A stretch of DNA of 64,000 nucleotides from Nitrososphaerota archaeon. Lineage in GTDB: Archaea > Thermoproteota > Nitrososphaeria > Conexivisphaerales > Conexivisphaeraceae. This document shows positions 32,416 through 40,884 of the stretch, in pieces; within the stretch, counting starts at the first letter, position 1; each line of letters opens with the position of its first letter. Location: positions 62,001 through 126,000 of the forward strand of contig WALT01000002.1 in assembly GCA_015522695.1 (NCBI GenBank), in the 5' to 3' direction. A program made the translations under genes and the position numbers. A model generated the notes under the pieces. It was not told the DNA's origin, made no database searches, and saw nothing but the letters and a program-made list of their open reading frames with translations.

Positions 32416-34128
32416 TTGGAGGAGGTCAAGCCGTTCATAAGGGAGGTGATATTGGAGGACTTCATGAGCCATGAGTATAGCAGGATGAGGCTCAAGTTGG
32501 GCCTGAACGTGATACTCGGCCCAAATGGGGCTGGGAAATCCTCGATATTGGTCGGGATATCGCTGGCGCTCGGTCAGAGCCGTACTGAGAGATCGAGGAA
32601 GCTCAGCGAGCTCGTGAGGTATGGGAGGGATCAGGCCAGGGTTACCCTTCTATTGGACAACAGCGGCAGGAATGGGAGGAAGCCGTTGCCCAGGCTGGGC
32701 GAGATAATCAGGTTGACGAGGGTCATAAGGAGGAGTGGAGATTATTGGTTCGAGATAGATTATAGGAGGGCTGACAGGCTCGAGGTCGTGAGCATGTTGA
32801 AGGAACTCGGTCTAAACCCCGACAACATGCTCGTCATAATGCATCAGGGGCTCATAGATGAGTTTGCGGTGTTGAGCCCCCAGGAGAGGCTACAGCTGGT
32901 CGAGGAGGCCACCGGCATCTCGGGATATAGGAGGAGGTTGGAGAGGGCATTGGCGAGGCTCGAGAACGTCAGGGCTGAGGAGAGGGAGAAGAGGAAACAA
33001 CTGGAGCAGCTGCGCGCCATGGAAGAACACTGGAGGGGCCTTTACGAGAAGATCCAGGAGAGGAGGAGGCTTGAGGAGGGATTAGATGGACTTAGGTCTC
33101 TGCTCGCTTGGGCTAGGATAGCTAAACTCGAGGAAAACCTGGAAAGGGCCAGGGAGAGGAGGGAGGAGCTGGAGGGGGAGGTCTCCAAGCTCGGTGAGGA
33201 AGCTGGGAGGCTCGGAGATGAGCTCTCGAGGCTACGCTCCGAGCTCGAGTCCGTGTTGGAGGAGGGGGGGAAGGATCTGAGGAGGCTCGTGATGGGAATG
33301 GTGGATCAAATAGCCTATGACAGCGCCGAGAAGGCCGTGGTCGAGTACAGGGCTAGCGTCGCGAGGGAGGAGGCGCATAGGATAGGGCGGGAGGAGAGGA
33401 GGTTGGAGACGGAGCTATCGGAATTGAAGGAACTCGTGGGCGAGGCCGAGAGGCCGGAGAAGGTACCGTCGCTCGAGGAGGCCGAGGGTGAGATAAAGGT
33501 CGTCGAGGCTAAGATCAGGGCTCTCGGAGACATACCGGATGACGTCGAGCGCTTCTACACGGACATCAAGGTCAGGGTCGAGAGCGTGGGAGACAGGCTC
33601 AGGCAGCTGGCGGAGAATAAGGCCAGGCTCATGGAGGAGATAGCTAGGAGGATGAACGTGTGGAGGAGGGAGGTGGGGAGGCTCGTCGACGACGTCAATG
33701 AGAGCTTCAGGCATCTGCTTTCCTCAATAGGGGCTTCAGGATACATCAAGATCGTCTATGGGGAATCCCCATCGGATGCTGGGCTTGAGATCTACGTTGG
33801 ATTTAAAGGATCCAATCCCCTCCTATTGGATCCATACAGGCAGAGCGGTGGGGAGAGGAGTACGACGGTGACGGCGTTCCTCTTGGCCCTCCAGGGCAAG
33901 GTACTCTCACCATTCAGGGCGGTCGACGAGTTCGATGTGCATATGGATCCGGCCAATAGGGGCGAGCTGTTCAAGGCCCTTCACGGGATGTTCAAGGAGG
34001 ACAGGAGCACACAATATCTGGTCATAACCCCAGGATATCCTAGCTATGTCGATCCGGATGCCCAATATCTAGTCGTTCAAAAGGTCGAGGGGATTTCGGT
34101 CGCCGAGGAGGCGAGGATCCATGGGTGA
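32416..34128 (+). CDS. hinge-less SMC-like ATPase with Smc5/6-type head
   Basis: A 570-residue SMC-superfamily protein. N-terminal head with Walker A GPNGAGKSS (35-43) and Q-loop VIMHQGLIDEF (140-150) followed by LSPQERLQLVEEATG; short coiled-coil arms (about 170-285 and 310-430); C-terminal head with signature SGGERS (477-482) and Walker B SPFRAVDEFDVHMDPANR (498-515). The PFR-DEFDV-MD-NR form is that of Smc6/Smc5 rather than bacterial Smc, RecN or Rad50. The roughly 150-residue hinge is missing, replaced by a short link near 285-310, and arms are far shorter than in canonical SMC. TTG 32416 abuts the kinase stop. Likely acts on chromosomal DNA with the two following genes. Sulfolobus coalescin is another possible relative. 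Confidence 0.8.
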   Translation: MEEVKPFIREVILEDFMSHEYSRMRLKLGLNVILGPNGAGKSSILVGISLALGQSRTERSRKLSELVRYGRDQARVTLLLDNSGRNGRKPLPRLGEIIRLTRVIRRSGDYWFEIDYRRADRLEVVSMLKELGLNPDNMLVIMHQGLIDEFAVLSPQERLQLVEEATGISGYRRRLERALARLENVRAEEREKRKQLEQLRAMEEHWRGLYEKIQERRRLEEGLDGLRSLLAWARIAKLEENLERARERREELEGEVSKLGEEAGRLGDELSRLRSELESVLEEGGKDLRRLVMGMVDQIAYDSAEKAVVEYRASVAREEAHRIGREERRLETELSELKELVGEAERPEKVPSLEEAEGEIKVVEAKIRALGDIPDDVERFYTDIKVRVESVGDRLRQLAENKARLMEEIARRMNVWRREVGRLVDDVNESFRHLLSSIGASGYIKIVYGESPSDAGLEIYVGFKGSNPLLLDPYRQSGGERSTTVTAFLLALQGKVLSPFRAVDEFDVHMDPANRGELFKALHGMFKEDRSTQYLVITPGYPSYVDPDAQYLVVQKVEGISVAEEARIHG

Positions 34129-34825
34129 CCTCAGAAGGAGGATAGAGGGGAGGGAGAGGATAGTGAAGATCGTGGATGAGATAGAGAGGGAGGGAGGTGA
34201 TCCATTCCTTGTGAACGTGCCCCATGTGCTCGAGGACCTGGCGGAGGACTATGACAGCAGCGAGCCGGAGCTCCTGAGGTCGGATAGCAGGGCGATAGAA
34301 TCCCTCTCAAAGCTCGTGAAGATGCAGGAGGAGTGGGTGGATGCGAGGTTGCTGGCGACGATATCGCCGGAAAGCCTGAAGAGGAGGGTCGAGGATATGG
34401 ACTCGAGATCGCTCGCCGCTGCCTTGATGCTGGCCCAGAAACCCGCCGTCTCCGTATCCAGCACGAACGCGAGGAGGATATTGGAGGGGATCAAGTATTG
34501 GGAGTCATTGAAGCCGAGGAGGGAGGAGAGGAGGACGCCGCCTCCGATCGCACATGGAACGACGGTGGAACCGGAGAGGTTCGACGAGATGTTGAAGGGG
34601 TTCGAGGAGGAGATATCGAGGGAGATATCGACGGGATGGATCGAACTCTCCAGGATAGCTGGGCGGGGGAAGGAGGAGCACGTGAAGAGGTTGTACATGC
34701 TTGCACACCTGGCCACGCGTGGCGTCGTCGCGTTGCGCTTCGATCCCGGGAGGGAGGAGTACCTGGTCGGGCCTGCTCAGGATGGAGGTGGCCGGCCTGC
34801 CTCGATAGTCATCGAGGTGGATTAG
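34121..34825 (+). CDS. kleisin-like (ScpA/Nse4-type) partner protein
   Basis: A 234-residue protein with kleisin layout. The N-terminal helical part contains REGGDPFLVNVPHVLEDLAED (23-43), close to the DPWDVDI-L motif of ScpA, then helices with VDARLL. A proline- and charge-rich linker (130-150) follows, and the C-terminus is a winged-helix-like domain (HVKRLYMLAHLATRGVVALRF, 188-207), as in kleisins that bind the SMC cap. The gene overlaps the SMC-like gene by 8 bp and abuts the next gene. Assignment is by pattern and context, not by strong identity. Confidence 0.6.
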   Translation: MGDLRRRIEGRERIVKIVDEIEREGGDPFLVNVPHVLEDLAEDYDSSEPELLRSDSRAIESLSKLVKMQEEWVDARLLATISPESLKRRVEDMDSRSLAAALMLAQKPAVSVSSTNARRILEGIKYWESLKPRREERRTPPPIAHGTTVEPERFDEMLKGFEEEISREISTGWIELSRIAGRGKEEHVKRLYMLAHLATRGVVALRFDPGREEYLVGPAQDGGGRPASIVIEVD

Positions 34826-35380
34826 ATGGGAGAAGGATCCGAGGAGCTCGGGAGGAAGGCCTCGAAGATGCTCAGGTTACTGCTCGTTCAGAGGGGAGGG
34901 AGGCCGGGCGTGAAGGGATGGGAGCTCAAGAGACACTTCGGCACCGGTTATCCGAGGGTGCTCGAGGTAGCTAAGGTTGAGGCCGAGAAGCTGGGGTTGG
35001 AGCTGAGGGTCGTGGAGGACGACGAGAACAGAGGACCGGACTTCTCCAGATATATGCTCGTAGCATCTGAGAGCGTAGCCGAACTGGGCTTCAGCCCATT
35101 GACGATAGTGGACTCAGCCGTCCTCGCCATGATACTCGCTCTGAGCTATGGGGGTAGGAGGTCTTTACCGTTGAAGGAGGTTGAGGCCGTATTGTCCCCG
35201 AAGATCCCACATTGGCGTATAGGTCAGGCCCTCTCCAAGCTCTCGAGGCTCGGCTACATAGAGCTTGAGGACGATTCCGTGAAGGTCAGCTGGAGGAGCA
35301 GGGCTGAGGTCGATGTGGAAAGGTTGGCCAAGACCCTCTTCCTCGTCAAGCCCGGTGGGAGCGATAGACAAAGCCCCTGA
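34826..35380 (+). CDS. tandem winged-helix protein (ScpB/KITE, MAGE/Nse3-like)
   Basis: A 184-residue protein with two winged-helix units. The first (about 10-75) runs KMLRLLLVQRG, VKGWELKRHFG, RVLEVAKVEAEKLGLELRVV, then FSRYMLVAS; this order resembles the MAGE homology domain of Nse3. The second (about 90-160) has VDSAVLAMILALSYGGRR, LPLKEVEAVL and IGQALSKLSRLGYIEL. KITE proteins bind the kleisin linker in SMC-ScpAB, MukBEF and Smc5/6 complexes. It follows the kleisin-like gene with no gap, and its end overlaps the convergent Lhr gene by 35 bp. Confidence 0.6.
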   Translation: MGEGSEELGRKASKMLRLLLVQRGGRPGVKGWELKRHFGTGYPRVLEVAKVEAEKLGLELRVVEDDENRGPDFSRYMLVASESVAELGFSPLTIVDSAVLAMILALSYGGRRSLPLKEVEAVLSPKIPHWRIGQALSKLSRLGYIELEDDSVKVSWRSRAEVDVERLAKTLFLVKPGGSDRQSP

Positions 35381-38198
35381 GCACGTTCTTGCGCTCCTCC
35401 TCCGATAGCTCCAGTAGGAGCTGGTCCAGGTCTCCCTTCACCGACCTGGAGAGCACCTTCTCAGCCGCTGAGGTCGGTATCTTGAACAAGGAAGCCACCG
35501 CGGCAGGATAACCATACCTCTCGACCAGGGAGGCAGATCTCAAGGCCTTCCTATAGAGCCCTGAAAACCTCTTGGTCGGCTTCCCAAACTCGAGGACCTC
35601 CTCGGCCATCGCACGCACATCATCCTCGCCCTCCTCCAGCACGGCTATCCTCCTGGATCCGCAGACTGGACAGTAGAGCTCCTTGATCGATATCAAAGTC
35701 GTCGGTTCGATGTAATCTAGGCACTCCATGCACACCAACGTCCTCCTCGACCACTTGAACCTCGATCTCGCTGAGGCGAGGACGAGCCTCCTGAGCCTGG
35801 ACTTGTCGACGACCTCTCCCCTCACCGCCGCCCTCTCAAGCCCCACCCTCGCGATCGGGCTCGGCTCCTCGAGCTGGCCCATATCCTCCACCCTGATCTT
35901 CCCCTCCGCTATACCACGAAGGAATCTGTGCACAGCCCTCACATCGAGATCCTCCTCGAAAAGGGTCCTCCAAGCCTCCTCGTATACCAACGTCCCTCTG
36001 AGCAGATCCCGAAGCCTCCTCGTATCGTTGCTGGTCAGGACGACGCCTTCCTTCACGACCCCCATCTTCCTGGCTGCCTGCACGAGCCTCCTCATGAACA
36101 TCCACGAGTCCTCGAAAGCCGACTTGATCTCGGTCTCGATATCCACATCCGGGAGCGAGGTCAACGATGACCTCGTCAGATCCGTCGGGATCGGGCCCTT
36201 CAGATAGACCCTATACGGGTCCTGATGTGCAACTATCTCTATTCCCAATTCCTCGGACAGCCTCCTGGCCAGAAGACGCGAGAGGGTCCTATTTGCTTTG
36301 AGCCCTCTGTGTGTGTGGATCACCGTATGCTCCCCCCACCTCTCGACGGTGATGAGGACATCTGAAGGTACAGGGAGACCTCGGGAGGCCTGTTCGAGCA
36401 CGTGTACTGAAGTCCTCGCAGCGTCATCTGGGCTGAAGCCGTATTCATCCACCAGCATCCTCACAGCACCATCGATGTCCCCGGCCTCGGCCATCCTCCC
36501 CCTTAGCCGGCCGACCTCCGATGCTACCTCCTCGGGGACGGGGATCTCCTCCCCGACCCAACTCGGTATAGCACCCGTCGGGTCCTCGGCCTCCTCTACG
36601 ATGACCCTGTCGTCCAGCACCTGCTTCACGATCCAAGCTCTGCCGGCCAAGACGAACTTCGTGTCGACGGCCACGTAACCAGCCATGAACTCCTCGTCGA
36701 GGAAGCCGACCGGGATCCCGTCATCCTTCATGACGACGTGCTTAGGCTCCTCGGGTATCATCGTCAGCGTGGTGAAATGATACTCCATGAGCCTCCTCGT
36801 CGAGGCCGGCGTTATCAGGAGCTCCTCATAGGGCAGGTACCTGGCTATCGGCGGTCTCAAGTTCGACATGAACCCGGCCGCCTTCTCGATGTCCATCGAT
36901 GTCGCTCCGCCATAGGTATAGCTCCTCCTCAGGAGCTGCAGGACGTCCTTCAGCCTCACCATCCTATCCTCTAGTAGGAGGCCGGCGAGCTGCTGGACCA
37001 GGACATCGTAAGGTCTATCGGGGATCAACGGTTCCTCGAGCTGGCCCACCAAGGCCCTCCTGGCTATCGTGGCGGCCTCCAGAGCATCATCCTCATCGAC
37101 GGCGATCACGATTCCCTTGGAGATCCTGTCGAGGCTGTGCCCGCTCCTCCCGACCCTCTGCACGAGCCTCGTGACCTGTCTCGGCGATCCATATTGGATG
37201 ACCATGTTGACGACGCCTATGTCTATCCCGAGCTCCAGGCTGCTGGTGCAGACGACGGCATCCAACTCCCCCGACTTCAACCTTTCCTCTGCATCGAGCC
37301 TCCTCTCCAGCGAGAGGCTGCTGTGATGTACCTCGACCTTGATCTCAGGATCGTACAGTCTAAGCCTGTTCACAAGCACCTCAGACTCGCTCCTGGTATT
37401 CGTGAACACGAGCACCGGCGAGTTGTCCCTCACCGACCTGGAGAGCGTCCTCAGCCTCGATACAGCAGATGGATGCAGACCGAGCTCCCCAGCCGATCTG
37501 TCATCTTCCTCGATCACCCCAGGATAAACCACCTCTATCTCGTAGGGCTTCTCGGGCTTCGAGATCACGAGCTTGTAGCTCCCCTCACGGCCTACCAGGA
37601 ACTCCGCCAGCTTCTCCGGAGACCCGACGGTCGCAGAAAGCCCTATCCTCTGATGCTCGCCGGAGAGCCTGGATAACCTCTCCAGGAGCACTGAGAGCTG
37701 ACTACCCCTCTTATCCTCAGCGAGCTCATGGAGCTCGTCGACTATCACCCACCTCACGCCGATCAGATGTCTCCTCATGATGTCGGCGACCATCAGTATC
37801 TGCAAGGTCTCGGGCGTCGTGAGCAGGATATCCGGGGGGTTCCTGGCCTGCCTCCTCCGCTCGCCCTTCGGCGTGTCTCCATGTCTGACGGCCAGCTTTA
37901 GATCCAACTGGCTGGCCCACCAGCTGATCCTCGTCACCAGATCCCTATTCAACGCCCTCAGGGGCGTGACGTAAAGGGCCTTGATCCCTTCGGGGAACGA
38001 GCCCCTGAGCAATCCATCCAACACGGGCATCATGGCAGCCTCTGTCTTCCCCGATCCCGTCGGGGCGACCAGGAGGGTGTTGTAGCCCTCGAGTATCACA
38101 GGTATCGCATCCTCTTGAGGAGGAGTAGGCCTGCTCATGCCCCTGGAGGCGAGCAGTTCCCGTATCCGTGGATGGAGGAGCTCGAAGACCCCGCTCAA
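35346..38198 (-). CDS. lhr: Lhr-type large DNA helicase
   Basis: A 950-residue superfamily 2 helicase. Motif Q region PTPPQEDAIPVI, Walker A VAPTGSGKTEA (about 44-54), motif II IVDELHEL, motif III GLSATVGSPEKL, and in the second RecA domain SLELGIDIG and QRVGRSGHS (motif VI). The C-terminal half has the winged-helix/Lhr core and, near the end, a zinc-type CMECLDY...CPVCGSRR. Lhr proteins unwind forked DNA and RNA-DNA hybrids in archaeal repair. Its TTG start overlaps the stop of the hexapeptide-repeat gene (TTGA). Convergent with the SMC operon. Confidence 0.9.
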   Translation of the reverse strand: MSGVFELLHPRIRELLASRGMSRPTPPQEDAIPVILEGYNTLLVAPTGSGKTEAAMMPVLDGLLRGSFPEGIKALYVTPLRALNRDLVTRISWWASQLDLKLAVRHGDTPKGERRRQARNPPDILLTTPETLQILMVADIMRRHLIGVRWVIVDELHELAEDKRGSQLSVLLERLSRLSGEHQRIGLSATVGSPEKLAEFLVGREGSYKLVISKPEKPYEIEVVYPGVIEEDDRSAGELGLHPSAVSRLRTLSRSVRDNSPVLVFTNTRSESEVLVNRLRLYDPEIKVEVHHSSLSLERRLDAEERLKSGELDAVVCTSSLELGIDIGVVNMVIQYGSPRQVTRLVQRVGRSGHSLDRISKGIVIAVDEDDALEAATIARRALVGQLEEPLIPDRPYDVLVQQLAGLLLEDRMVRLKDVLQLLRRSYTYGGATSMDIEKAAGFMSNLRPPIARYLPYEELLITPASTRRLMEYHFTTLTMIPEEPKHVVMKDDGIPVGFLDEEFMAGYVAVDTKFVLAGRAWIVKQVLDDRVIVEEAEDPTGAIPSWVGEEIPVPEEVASEVGRLRGRMAEAGDIDGAVRMLVDEYGFSPDDAARTSVHVLEQASRGLPVPSDVLITVERWGEHTVIHTHRGLKANRTLSRLLARRLSEELGIEIVAHQDPYRVYLKGPIPTDLTRSSLTSLPDVDIETEIKSAFEDSWMFMRRLVQAARKMGVVKEGVVLTSNDTRRLRDLLRGTLVYEEAWRTLFEEDLDVRAVHRFLRGIAEGKIRVEDMGQLEEPSPIARVGLERAAVRGEVVDKSRLRRLVLASARSRFKWSRRTLVCMECLDYIEPTTLISIKELYCPVCGSRRIAVLEEGEDDVRAMAEEVLEFGKPTKRFSGLYRKALRSASLVERYGYPAAVASLFKIPTSAAEKVLSRSVKGDLDQLLLELSEEERKNVLRGFVYRSHRA

Positions 38199-38713
38199 AT
38201 CGTCCTCAATCCCGTCCTGTAGTCCTCCTTGAGCTTCGAGTATCCCCTCCAGCCCTCGTGTATTAGCTTCACCAATCCGGCCTTGACGCGACCGACGACC
38301 TTGGCCGGGCTTCCAGCCACGAAGCTTCCAGGTGGTATCTCCATCTTGGACGGGACTAGGCTTCCTGCCGCGATCACGCTCCCCCTTCCCACCCTGGCGC
38401 CCTCGAGGATCGTTGACCTTATACCCAACATGACCTCATCTTCTACGATCGCGCCCTCCACTATGGATCCATGTCCCATGGTCACCCTCTTACCTATTAT
38501 CGCCGACCTCCTATCTGGATGGATGACGGCGCAATCCTGAACGTTGGAGTCCTCACCGACGAGTATGCTCGCCCATTCACCCCTCAAAACTGCGTTGAAC
38601 CATATGCTGACTCCAGCCTCGATACGGACGTCCCCTATCACCCAGGCGGTGGGTGCCACGAAGGTGGAGTTGTGTACAGCCGGCCTTTTACCGTTGAGCT
38701 CAGCTATCGGCAA
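38195..38713 (-). CDS. gamma carbonic anhydrase-like hexapeptide-repeat protein
   Basis: A 172-residue left-handed beta-helix protein of the gamma-carbonic-anhydrase/PaaY family, with FVAPTAWVIGDVRIEAGVSIWFNAVLRGE (start of helix), SNVQDCAVIHPD, MGHGSIVEGAIVEDEVMLG and FVAGSPAKVVG. Two zinc-ligand histidines are visible (VIHPD, MGHG), but the usual third (G-H-x4-H-G) reads GHGSIVEG, i.e. Glu in place of His. It may still bind metal with altered ligands or act in another way. The gene overlaps LutB-like (14 bp) and Lhr (TTGA). Confidence 0.78.
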   Translation of the reverse strand: MPIAELNGKRPAVHNSTFVAPTAWVIGDVRIEAGVSIWFNAVLRGEWASILVGEDSNVQDCAVIHPDRRSAIIGKRVTMGHGSIVEGAIVEDEVMLGIRSTILEGARVGRGSVIAAGSLVPSKMEIPPGSFVAGSPAKVVGRVKAGLVKLIHEGWRGYSKLKEDYRTGLRTI

Positions 38714-39911
38714 CCCCCAGCTCCTCCTCTAGCTTCGCGCTGGCCATCCTCTTGATCTCCCACACGAGGTCGCTTATCTTTATATCCATCGGGCAATACT
38801 CCTCACAGATGCCACAGCCGGCGCATAGATAGGATAGCGGCCCTGCCTCCTCGAACCCCTTCGTTATCGCAGTCCAGAGTACACCTATACCGCCCATGTA
38901 CGCACCGCTTCCCCATGAAGGGCCGACCGTCGTCAGGACGGGACATGCCAACTGGCAGGCGCCGCATTTTATACAACGGAGCGTCTCGCCGAGGAGGCTT
39001 CCGGCCGCTGAGCTCCTGCCGTTATCCAAGAGCACGACGTGCACCTCCTTCGCCCCCTGAGCGGGCCTCACGAGCCTGTGCTCGATATCCCTCGTCCCAC
39101 TGGGGCCCGAGACCACGTCGATGAACGTCGGAGGCGTTCCACCCAGCATGTAGGATTCCACGATCGCTATCTTGATCGCATCGAGGAGCGTCGGCACGAC
39201 CTTGTCGATGCTCGTGACGACCACGTTGATCGGCGGGAGGCTTCCCGTCAACTTGACGTTGCTCTCGTTCTCCACCTGAACAAGCGCACCCTCCCTGGCG
39301 GCCACGGCATTGGCCCCCGTTATGCCCACTTGGGCCGAGAGCATCTTCTCCCTCAGGAAATCCCTGACGGCGGCGACCATCCTCGGCACGTCAGGTGGAC
39401 CCCTATAGCCCAGCTTCCTCCTCAGGACCTCGAGTGCCCCTTCCCTCGGAACGTGCATCGAGACCACGACGAAGTGGGATGGACGACCTCTCGAGAGCTG
39501 GAGCAGGAACTCGCCGAGGTCGGTCTCCCATACCTCGTTCCCCATCCCCTCCAGATATTCCCTGAGGCCTATCTCCTCTGAGATCATGCTCTTCGACTTG
39601 ACGATGACCTTGCCCGTGCCCACGACATCGATCACGGCGTCCAAAGCCTCCTTCCTCGTATGTGCGATGACGACGTCCATGCCATTCCTCTCCATGGCCT
39701 CGGCCGCCTCCATGGCCAGGTCAAGCATCCTATTCCTCAACTCCGCCTTGAGGTCGCGAACATATCTAGCCATCTCCATGACGTATTCATCGATGTGGAG
39801 CGTGCTCTCCTCGAAGGCCTCCATCGTCCTCTCCATCCCCACTCTAGCCCCCTCATCCTTGGCGGCCGAGTACACCCTTCTCTTCAGATCCATTATCCTC
39901 TCCTCGCTCAT
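38700..39911 (-). CDS. LutB-like iron-sulfur protein
   Basis: A 403-residue lactate-utilisation protein B family member. The LUD domain (DUF162) covers most of the protein (VIVKSKSMISEEIGL, VQVENESNVKLTGSLPP), followed by two 4Fe-4S motifs CIKCGACQLACPV and CAGCGICEEYCPMD near the C-terminus. LutB works with LutA (and LutC) to oxidise L-lactate through quinones; here a LutA-like gene precedes it with an ATGA overlap (ATG 39911), while no LutC is seen. Electron carriage for a different 2-hydroxyacid is possible. Confidence 0.85.
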   Translation of the reverse strand: MSEERIMDLKRRVYSAAKDEGARVGMERTMEAFEESTLHIDEYVMEMARYVRDLKAELRNRMLDLAMEAAEAMERNGMDVVIAHTRKEALDAVIDVVGTGKVIVKSKSMISEEIGLREYLEGMGNEVWETDLGEFLLQLSRGRPSHFVVVSMHVPREGALEVLRRKLGYRGPPDVPRMVAAVRDFLREKMLSAQVGITGANAVAAREGALVQVENESNVKLTGSLPPINVVVTSIDKVVPTLLDAIKIAIVESYMLGGTPPTFIDVVSGPSGTRDIEHRLVRPAQGAKEVHVVLLDNGRSSAAGSLLGETLRCIKCGACQLACPVLTTVGPSWGSGAYMGGIGVLWTAITKGFEEAGPLSYLCAGCGICEEYCPMDIKISDLVWEIKRMASAKLEEELGVADS

Positions 39912-40843
39912 GCTTTCACCTCGACGAGCTCCAGCCAATCCAGCACCGATACCTTGGGGCCACAGTCCCTGGTGAGGTTGGCCAAACATATCGGGCAGGC
40001 GGCGACTGCGGTCTCTGAGAGCTTTGACAGCTGTGAGAGACGCCTGCAAGCTATCTCAGATGAGAGCTTAGGGAACAACGATTCGAGGGGCCCGCCGCAG
40101 CAAAAGGTCCTCTCCCGTGATCTACGCGGCTCCAAGATCTCATAGCCGGCAGCTCTAAGGATTCTTCTCAGCCTTCCGTGTAGATGTAAGGATCGAGCGA
40201 GAAGACATGGATCGTGCACGACCACTCGCCCTCCACGTCCAGAGACAACGTCGTCGATCGCCAGCTCCAACAGGTGCCTGACCTCAGGCGTCTTCCCGAC
40301 GAAGCGCGGGTAAAGGACCTTGAGCGCTATCGTTGTGTGAGGGTCCAAGGTTATCACCAGTTCGACCCCATTCTCCTCGAGGAACTCCAACACCTTGTTT
40401 GCATGTTCCTTGAACGCCTCCAACATCCCCAAGTCATAGAACAGGGCTCCGGAATATGGTTCCAGTCGGCCATAGTAGGCCGGCTCATAGCCAGAGGCAT
40501 CGAGGAGCTTGTATGCGTTCATGAGGATCTTGGTCACTCTATCTTTGAGCTTCCGGTCGGCGGAGAACCCAGCTATCCTGGACTGGAGGCGACTGCCCAT
40601 GCTGCTAGCCAGGGAATAGACACGTGATTCCTCGAATCTGGACATCAAGGACTCGAGCCCCTTGATATAGGGGACGAGTTGATACAGGAGGCCTGTGTAC
40701 AACACGGTGCGCGAATTCATATGGATATCGATATCGAGGCCATGTGCCCATTCGGAGAGCTTCTCGGAAGGGACTCCAAGCGGGTTCCCAGTCCTCCTGG
40801 AGTTCTCGATTAGGAACTGCGCTAAAGTCCTCCTGTCCAGCAC
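39908..40843 (-). CDS. LutA-like CCG-domain protein
   Basis: A 311-residue protein with the cysteine-rich CCG domains typical of LutA, GlcF and HdrB. The motifs HDPCLLARSL, ERTFCCGGPLE and AACPICLANL lie in the second half; they bind a non-cubane 4Fe-4S cluster in relatives. The first half (about 1-150) is helical and has no N-terminal 4Fe-4S motif, unlike GlcF. It overlaps the LutB-like gene (ATGA), so the pair forms a lactate-type dehydrogenase module. It lies just before an OBG GTPase gene read in the same direction. Confidence 0.8.
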   Translation of the reverse strand: MLDRRTLAQFLIENSRRTGNPLGVPSEKLSEWAHGLDIDIHMNSRTVLYTGLLYQLVPYIKGLESLMSRFEESRVYSLASSMGSRLQSRIAGFSADRKLKDRVTKILMNAYKLLDASGYEPAYYGRLEPYSGALFYDLGMLEAFKEHANKVLEFLEENGVELVITLDPHTTIALKVLYPRFVGKTPEVRHLLELAIDDVVSGRGGRVVVHDPCLLARSLHLHGRLRRILRAAGYEILEPRRSRERTFCCGGPLESLFPKLSSEIACRRLSQLSKLSETAVAACPICLANLTRDCGPKVSVLDWLELVEVKA

Positions 40844-40884
40844 GCTCTATCGGCTATCGTCTATAGTATATAAAGGGGGAGCTG

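Noticed and set aside
37664-37681. agcctggataacctctc in lhr matching the repeat at 25701 and 25743
   Set aside because: All encode a common RLSRL peptide in coding frames with the same codon bias; coincidence is the simpler explanation.
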